The notes beneath the pieces were generated by a model that made no database searches, was not told the origin of the DNA, and saw only the letters and a list, made by a program, of their open reading frames with translations. Positions 4,303 through 7,982 of a stretch of 7,982 bases of DNA are shown piece by piece. The DNA lies in contig CANQUO010000096.1 of NCBI GenBank assembly GCA_947627085.1, positions 1 to 7,982 of the forward strand. Direction: 5' to 3'. Numbering within the stretch: the first letter of the stretch is position 1; each line of letters begins with the position of its first letter. Position numbers and translations under genes: made by a program. Source of the stretch: an uncultured Oscillospiraceae bacterium. GTDB taxonomy: Bacteria; Bacillota; Clostridia; Oscillospirales; Oscillospiraceae.

Positions 4303-5559
4303 ATGAAAAGAAGGCTTATCTCATTTGTTTTAGCGCTTTTGGTCTATGTGAGCGTTGCGCCCTCCACCCTGGCTTTTAGCACCGTTGACCCAAAGCTCCT
4401 GCGCGGCTCGGACTATACGGACATACCGGCCCTGGCAGGAAGGCTTGATACCGTGTTTTCAGGCCGTCCGGCCCTCTATTCCGATATCTCCTGTACCGCG
4501 CCCGTGTCGGCCCGTGTGGGTTACCGGGACGTGCCCGTGGGCAGGACTCTCTACACCCGGGACAGCCGGGGCAACGTCTACTCCGGCTCCTCCTGCTACA
4601 TATACGCCAACGCCGTATACTCAACGCTCTTCGGGGATATCCCATACCACGGGGAGAGCGGCGCGTGGCAGAGCTCCCGCTGGGTCCTTGGTAACTGCAA
4701 TAGCGCAAGCTACGAGCTTTTCGCCTCCGCCGGGGTATCCTGCGGGGCGCTTATGCGCACGACTCCAAACGCCGACGGGTCTTATAACTCAAATTACGGC
4801 CACTCGGTAATAATACTGGCGTACGACAAAAAGGAGGTCACATATCTTGAGGGCAACGGCGACGGCCGGGGCCTTGTGCGGGTGTCCGTCCGGGACTGGG
4901 CGGATTTTGACCGGACGCTGTTTAAAAGCAAGGGCTACCGGATAAGCTTCATCGTCCAGCCCACCGCCGAATATTATGACTTCCTGCGCTCCGGCTCGGT
5001 TCCCAAAAAACACGATTTTGTGGGATATTTTTCTCAAAAAGGTAATGTCAGCTACCGCGACGTGCCCGCCTCGGCCTGGTACGCCTCCGGAGTTTACACG
5101 GTCTCGGCCGTGGGGCTTATGAACGGCCGGGAAAACGGCCTCTTTGTCCCCTCCGGCAGCGTAACTGTGGCGGAGGCCGTGACGCTGTGCGCCAGGTTCC
5201 TCTCCGGGTATTACGACGACCGGCACGACTTCTCCGGCGTGGGGAGCTGGTATGAGCCCTACTACGCCTACTGCGCCCTCTGGGGTATCGACACGTCCTT
5301 CGCGTCCCCCGGCTCGCCCATAACGAGGGCGGACTTTGCCCGTCTCATGGACCGGGCACTGCCCCAAAAAGCCCGGACGGACAGCGTCCTTGGCGTAAGC
5401 TTTTCCGATGTATCGAAAGCCCGGTACCCCTACATCTACGCTCTTGCCAAAACCGGCGTCCTCCGGGGCGACGGCGGGACCTTCCGGCCCCTCTCCCCCA
5501 TCACCCGGGCGGAGGCCGCCTGCGTCCTTGCCAGAATGGCCGACAGGTCCTTGAGATGA
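4303..5559 (+). CDS. Secreted SLH-anchored protein with a putative Cys/His hydrolase domain
   Basis: A 418-residue exported surface protein. Residues 1-25 are a signal peptide (MKRR, a hydrophobic core to about 19, then STLAFS). Residues about 60-220 form a domain that may be a papain-like or amidase-like hydrolase: Cys98 in GSSCYIYANAVY, His167 in YGHSVIILAYD, and Asn185 or Asp187 in YLEGNGDG are in a plausible order and spacing for a Cys-His-Asn site. Three SLH repeats follow, at about 250-303, 309-353 and 366-415, with recognisable FxDV...Y...A...G and ITRAEAA-type segments. SLH repeats bind pyruvylated secondary cell-wall polymers. The start ATG has GGGAGG (4293-4298) upstream and begins the signal peptide; 16 upstream in-frame codons are rejected. 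Export and SLH anchoring are secure, hydrolase activity is inference. Confidence 0.85.
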   Translation: MKRRLISFVLALLVYVSVAPSTLAFSTVDPKLLRGSDYTDIPALAGRLDTVFSGRPALYSDISCTAPVSARVGYRDVPVGRTLYTRDSRGNVYSGSSCYIYANAVYSTLFGDIPYHGESGAWQSSRWVLGNCNSASYELFASAGVSCGALMRTTPNADGSYNSNYGHSVIILAYDKKEVTYLEGNGDGRGLVRVSVRDWADFDRTLFKSKGYRISFIVQPTAEYYDFLRSGSVPKKHDFVGYFSQKGNVSYRDVPASAWYASGVYTVSAVGLMNGRENGLFVPSGSVTVAEAVTLCARFLSGYYDDRHDFSGVGSWYEPYYAYCALWGIDTSFASPGSPITRADFARLMDRALPQKARTDSVLGVSFSDVSKARYPYIYALAKTGVLRGDGGTFRPLSPITRAEAACVLARMADRSLR

Positions 5560-5560
5560 C

Positions 5561-6538
5561 TTACTTACCTATTATATCCCTGAATGCCCGGAGGGCGTTT
5601 TTGTGGGTTATCTTCTCCGCCCCGTCAACGCCGAAGGCGTGGGCTATGGCCTCCGCCAGCCTCTGCTGGCCGCCGGCGCCGCCCCACTCAAGCTCCGACC
5701 CTATGCCGTCGTAGTCCGAGCCCAGGGCCACAGCCTCGATGCCGCCCACGGCCACCATGTGCCGCAGATGGCGGATAAGCTCCGATATGGCCGTGTAGCT
5801 GTCCTCGAACCGCTCCGAGGTGGGATGGAGAAAATAGTTGCAGTAGTTGAGCCCGATGACCCCTCCGGCGTCCGCCAGGGCCTTTATCTGCTCGTCCTTC
5901 AGATTCCGGCTTATGTCGCACAGCGCCCCACAGCAGGAGTGGGAGGCGATAAAGGGCTTTTTGGAATATTTAGCCACATCCCAGAAGCCCCCTTCGGAAA
6001 GGTGCGACACATCCACGGCTATGCCGAGCTCGTTCATACGCCTTACACACTCGATGCCGAAGGGCTTCAAGCCCAGCCGGTGCTTTTCCGAATCGCTGTT
6101 TTGCGGATAGCCCAGGGAATTTTCATAATTCCATGTGAGGGCCACCATCCGCACGCCCTTTTTGAAGTACTCGTCCACATTCTCTATCTTCCCGTCCAAT
6201 GTCACGCCGTCCTCCACCGTGAGCACGGCGCTGACCTTACCCTCGCTGTCATTTTTCAGGATATCGGTGACGGAGTACGCCGGGGCCAGCTTATCCCGGC
6301 AGAGCTCAAGCTCCCGCAGATAGGCCGCGTAAGCCTTATCGAAGTACCCAAAGGGGTCGTCCGGCATACCGTGGCGTGTGGCTGCATCGTGGGTGGGCAC
6401 GAATATGGCAAAGCATTGGGCCATGGTCTCGCCGGCGCGCAGGCCGTCGAGATCGATATGGGAGTTTTTCATCCCGTCCAGGTGTTCGCCGCCGTAAAAT
6501 CTCATTATGGTGTCGCAATGCAGGTCTATGATCTTCAT
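5561..6538 (-). CDS. Membrane dipeptidase, peptidase family M19
   Basis: A 325-residue zinc dipeptidase of the renal-dipeptidase family, which cleaves dipeptides, including those with D-residues. The expected metal ligands are all seen: His7 and Asp9 in DLHCDT, Glu109 in LTVEDG, His179 in VDVSHLS and His200 in ASHSCC, with Asp275 in GSDYDG and Arg211 in SRNL at the usual substrate-contacting positions. There is no signal peptide, so it is probably cytoplasmic, as in many bacterial members. The ATG has GAGGGAGGG (6546-6554) seven bases upstream and a good promoter behind it. It ends one base from the stop of the convergent SLH gene with no terminator between. Peptide scavenging or wall-peptide turnover is the likely role. 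Confidence 0.92.
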   Translation of the reverse strand: MKIIDLHCDTIMRFYGGEHLDGMKNSHIDLDGLRAGETMAQCFAIFVPTHDAATRHGMPDDPFGYFDKAYAAYLRELELCRDKLAPAYSVTDILKNDSEGKVSAVLTVEDGVTLDGKIENVDEYFKKGVRMVALTWNYENSLGYPQNSDSEKHRLGLKPFGIECVRRMNELGIAVDVSHLSEGGFWDVAKYSKKPFIASHSCCGALCDISRNLKDEQIKALADAGGVIGLNYCNYFLHPTSERFEDSYTAISELIRHLRHMVAVGGIEAVALGSDYDGIGSELEWGGAGGQQRLAEAIAHAFGVDGAEKITHKNALRAFRDIIGK

Positions 6539-6570
6539 AATTTTTCCCTCCCTCTCACAAACCGGTAAAT

Positions 6571-6599
6571 AGTATACAGCAAATTCATCCCCATTGCAA
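6571..6599 (-). promoter_or_regulatory. Sigma-A-type promoter for the dipeptidase gene
   Basis: On the bottom strand TTGCAA (6594-6599) and TATACT (6571-6576) are 17 bases apart, placing the transcript start about 25 bases before the dipeptidase ATG. The -35 hexamer is its own reverse complement and may also serve the divergent DUF378 gene. Confidence 0.7.
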
Positions 6600-6621
6600 A
6601 TTTTTTAAAATTTAATATGAT
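6594..6621 (+). promoter_or_regulatory. Candidate promoter for the DUF378 gene
   Basis: Reading rightward, the same palindromic TTGCAA (6594-6599) is followed after 16 bases by TATGAT (6616-6621). This would give a leader of about 64 bases. A second possible -10, TATATT at 6653-6658, lacks a good -35. Confidence 0.45.
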
Positions 6622-6691
6622 TTTCCCGGTGAATAATTTCGCTTTGCCCGGTTATATTAAGACTGCGAAAGCAAAAAAGGAGGATCATGCT

Positions 6692-6904
6692 ATGATCATG
6701 GACAGGATCGCCCTTATCCTCTTGATAATCGGCGGCATCAACTGGGGCCTTGTGGGTATCTTCAAGTTCGATCTCGTGGCCTGGGCCTTCGGCGGTCAGA
6801 CCGCCAGCGTCAGCCGCGTGGTCTATACCCTGGTGGCTCTCGCGGCCCTCTGGTGCATCTCGCTCCTTTTCAGGGACCGGGTGGAGTCAAGAGAAAATTC
6901 ATAA
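6692..6904 (+). CDS. DUF378 small membrane protein
   Basis: A 70-residue protein of the DUF378 family (YuzA-like), function unknown. It has two hydrophobic segments, about 6-24 and 42-60. The family signature is plain in the first segment and the following loop: GGINWGLVGIFKFDLVAW (14-31). The second segment is followed by a charged tail, RDRVESRENS. The start is the ATG at 6692, with AAGGAGG (6677-6683) eight bases upstream; the longer frame from 6617 has no suitable site and overlaps the promoter. The gene is divergent from the dipeptidase. The structured repeat copy 2 starts eight bases after its stop codon, the same distance as at the AEC gene. Confidence 0.88.
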   Translation: MIMDRIALILLIIGGINWGLVGIFKFDLVAWAFGGQTASVSRVVYTLVALAALWCISLLFRDRVESRENS

Positions 6905-6911
6905 CAGATGC

Positions 6912-6944
6912 TGTCGAAAAAGGCCCTACGGCCTTTTTCCGACA
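6912..6944 (+). terminator. Rho-independent terminator after the DUF378 gene
   Basis: GTCGAAAAAGGCC (6913-6925) pairs with GGCCTTTTTCCGAC (6930-6943) around the loop CTAC, with one bulged C in the right arm. The layout, loop length and distance to the upstream stop match the AEC terminator. Confidence 0.8.
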
Positions 6945-6956
6945 AGGGGAACACGC

Positions 6957-6989
6957 GAAAAAAGGCCGGAAAAATTCCGGCCTTTTTTC
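6957..6989. terminator. Bidirectional terminator between the DUF378 and GNAT genes
   Basis: A 15-bp perfect stem: GAAAAAAGGCCGGAA (6957-6971) and its complement (6975-6989) around AAA. Six A's before and six T's after the GC core make it a good terminator on both strands, able to stop the leftward GNAT transcript as well as the rightward one. Confidence 0.8.
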
Positions 6990-7036
6990 CTGCTGTCACC
7001 CCCGCGCCTACGGGCGGTCATGTCCTTTTTTGCGAC

Positions 7037-7056
7037 CTACAAACTGGAAGTTGTAG
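7037..7056. other. Small hairpin abutting the GNAT stop codon
   Basis: CTACAAACT (7037-7045) pairs with AGTTGTAG (7049-7056), 8 bp with one bulged A, around GGA. It directly touches the GNAT stop codon at 7057-7059 and has no T-run, so it is not an ordinary terminator. Confidence 0.5.
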
Positions 7057-7524
7057 TTATCCTCTTACCATTCTGAAAAAAGTACCTGTTCCGATCCCCG
7101 TTGTCAATTCATACTGCTCACCGTCAATATGAAACCCTGCGTTTTTATAACACGTTACAGCTCTCATGTTCCAAGTACGCACTTCAAGATACAGCGGCTT
7201 TTGGGGATATAGCCATTTTGAAATGTGGTATGCCTCCTCCAACATCCTACGGCCATAATGTTTCCCACAAAGAGCGGGATCGACGCCAATACCTATGAAA
7301 ACTTCTGTATCTTTCTCCAAAATATTCACAAAGCCCACAAGCACATCTCCATCAAGAAAAGCAAAGTAGTTTTTCTCGTTCTTTGGATTCATAAAACCGC
7401 TTTGCTGTGCTTTCATCATATCATAAGATGGGAGATTGTATATTTTATACTCCCCAGTATATTCCCAAGCACAAATCTGCCGTTTATCATCTTCCGTCAA
7501 ATTTCTGTATTTCAGTTGATTCAT
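7057..7524 (-). CDS. GNAT-family N-acetyltransferase
   Basis: A 155-residue acetyltransferase of the GNAT superfamily, which moves the acetyl group of acetyl-CoA to an amine; substrate unknown. The fold order is visible: the central strand FAFLDGDVLVGFVNIL (54-69), motif A with FIGIGVDPALCGKHYGRRML (76-95), and motif B with EVRTWNMRAVTCYKNAGF (114-131). The CoA pyrophosphate loop is degenerate: CGKHYG in place of Q/R-x-x-G-x-G/A. The start ATG has GGGGGAG (7531-7537) six bases upstream and a strong promoter. Two full 60-base lines inside the gene each count 22 of 60 G+C (37%), far below the flanking genes, with many AAA, ATA and TAT codons; it is probably a recent acquisition. It could be a protein, small-molecule or antibiotic acetyltransferase; nothing here decides. 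Confidence 0.85.
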   Translation of the reverse strand: MNQLKYRNLTEDDKRQICAWEYTGEYKIYNLPSYDMMKAQQSGFMNPKNEKNYFAFLDGDVLVGFVNILEKDTEVFIGIGVDPALCGKHYGRRMLEEAYHISKWLYPQKPLYLEVRTWNMRAVTCYKNAGFHIDGEQYELTTGIGTGTFFRMVRG

Positions 7525-7574
7525 ATATCTCTCCCCCGCAAATCCTGATTATCGCGCTGTTGAGCCATGCTGAA

Positions 7575-7603
7575 ATTATAGCACATCAAGTAGACGGTTT
7601 CAA
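7575..7603 (-). promoter_or_regulatory. Sigma-A-type promoter for the GNAT gene
   Basis: On the bottom strand TTGAAA (7598-7603), a spacer of exactly 17 bases and a perfect TATAAT (7575-7580) form the best promoter in the window. The start would be near 7568, giving a leader of about 44 bases. Confidence 0.8.
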
Positions 7604-7609
7604 GACGCC

Positions 7610-7677
7610 GGCCTTTTTCAAAGCGCGCTTGCTCACCGCCGGTGGGGCCGGCGGCGGTACTGCCTGAGTGAAAGGCC
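7610..7677. other. GC-rich structured stretch in the 7525-7713 gene-free region
   Basis: The 189 bases between the GNAT and right-hand genes hold the GNAT promoter and this block. GGCCTTT (7610-7616) can pair with AAAGGCC (7671-7677), enclosing a GC hairpin CCGCCGG-TGGGG-CCGGCGG (7636-7654). There is no T-run on either strand after the outer stem, so termination is doubtful. No coding potential is evident. Confidence 0.45.
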
Positions 7678-7684
7678 CCTTGAC

Positions 7685-7713
7685 AAATCGCTTAGCGGAA
7701 CCGCGATCGATTT
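7685..7713 (-). terminator. Possible weak terminator after the right-hand membrane-protein gene
   Basis: AAATCG (7685-7690) pairs with CGATTT (7708-7713), and inside it GCGG-AA-CCGC (7695-7704) forms a short stem, separated by a small internal loop. It touches the stop codon of the leftward gene. Read on the bottom strand it ends GATTTGTC, only a poor T-run. Confidence 0.35.
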
Positions 7714-7982
7714 CTATCTCACCTGCTCGATCAGGCTCTTTATCTCCCCGCCGTTATAGGCTCCCGTGAGCCTCAGCGTTATGAGATACAGGGCTATATA
7801 TACCGCCCCTCCCGCGAAAAGGCCCGCCACGCCGTGGGCTCCGCCGGTGAGGTAGATAAGCGCGGCGGTCGCCGCCATAGCCAAGATCGCCCCCGCCGCC
7901 GTGGGGATGAGATTTTTGAGCGCCGGCCTTATGTCCGTCCTCCGCCAAAGCCTCCACAAGCTCAGGGAGAAGTTGAATATCT
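7714..7982 (-). CDS. C-terminal end of a polytopic membrane protein, possibly a polysaccharide flippase
   Basis: The frame is open from the right edge to the stop at 7714-7716, giving 88 complete codons; the start lies outside the window. A TTG at 7957-7959 could start an 81-residue protein, but the frame continues upstream as IFNFSLS with no ribosome binding site, so a truncated larger gene is more likely. The sequence shows a basic loop (RLWRRTDIRPALKN), a first hydrophobic helix (IPTAAGAILAMAATAALIYL), a second (GVAGLFAGGAVYIALYLITL), and a short tail ending EIKSLIEQVR. This arrangement resembles the end of SpoVB/MurJ-like flippases of the polysaccharide transporter group, but there is too little to be sure. 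Confidence 0.5.
   Translation of the reverse strand, partial: IFNFSLSLWRLWRRTDIRPALKNLIPTAAGAILAMAATAALIYLTGGAHGVAGLFAGGAVYIALYLITLRLTGAYNGGEIKSLIEQVR

Larger units (their letters stand above)
6911..7042 (+). repeat. Structured intergenic repeat, copy 2
   Basis: Second copy of the element at 1729-1885. It has a hairpin beginning GTCG (6913-6943), a linker with GAAC and GCG, a second hairpin (6957-6989), the identical motif TTCCTGCTGTCAC (6987-6999), a short hairpin CGCC-TACG-GGCG (7005-7016) with a UNCG-type loop, and TTTTTGCGACCTACA ending at 7041. It fills the gap between the convergent DUF378 and GNAT genes. The limits are approximate. Confidence 0.6.

Noticed and set aside
4789..5367. 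192-codon open frame opposite the SLH gene
   Set aside because: Antisense to three well-formed SLH repeats; low-complexity Gly/Val/Arg composition and no start signals.
5603..6568. 321-codon open frame on the top strand opposite the dipeptidase
   Set aside because: The bottom strand has all M19 metal ligands and a good promoter and ribosome binding site. The opposite frame has no recognisable domain and runs across the dipeptidase start.
6539..6691. Riboswitch in the leader of the DUF378 gene
   Set aside because: The leader is short and AT-rich, with no paired core or known aptamer motif; only promoter elements and a CCCGGT direct repeat (6625-6630, 6647-6652) are seen.

Overview
The window looks like chromosomal DNA from a moderately GC-rich Gram-positive Firmicute, most likely class Clostridia and possibly an Oscillospiraceae-like gut organism. 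The reasons are strong AGGAGG-type ribosome binding sites, sigma-A-like promoters with 17-base spacers, an S-layer-homology (SLH) surface protein, a short-chain chromate-transporter pair and a one-cysteine OhrR regulator. One 60-base line inside the SLH gene counts to 67% GC, against 37% for two lines inside the acetyltransferase gene near the right end. This placement is inference; there is no rRNA or tRNA to anchor it.

Layout. Positions 1-1722 (+) hold a two-gene unit: an HSL-type carboxylesterase missing its start, and an AEC-family organic-anion carrier whose ribosome binding site overlaps the esterase stop. Positions 1723-1966 carry no gene but contain five consecutive hairpins. Positions 1967-4179 (-) hold two groups read leftward: a translationally coupled chromate-transporter pair, then a flavodoxin-like gene and an OhrR-type regulator behind a good promoter of their own. 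Positions 4303-5559 (+) encode a secreted protein with a putative Cys/His hydrolase domain and three SLH repeats. It ends one base from the end of a convergent membrane-dipeptidase gene (5561-6538, -). Divergent from that is a 70-residue DUF378 membrane protein (6692-6904, +), followed by a structured intergenic repeat, a low-GC GNAT acetyltransferase (7057-7524, -) with its own promoter, a gene-free stretch with GC-rich hairpins, and the C-terminal end of a membrane protein (7714 to the right edge, -), perhaps a polysaccharide flippase.

How the genes may work together. The esterase and AEC carrier could hydrolyse an ester and move the resulting acid. The flavodoxin and OhrR form a likely peroxide-responsive redox unit, but without the usual ohr gene. 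The other genes look like independent housekeeping or accessory functions.

Most notable is an intergenic element present twice (about 1729-1885 and 6911-7042). Both copies sit between convergent genes. Both start the same eight bases after a stop codon. They share linker motifs, while the second hairpin has unrelated sequence but intact pairing in each copy. I see no defence system, CRISPR array, insertion sequence, tRNA or rRNA, and no clear new multi-gene system.
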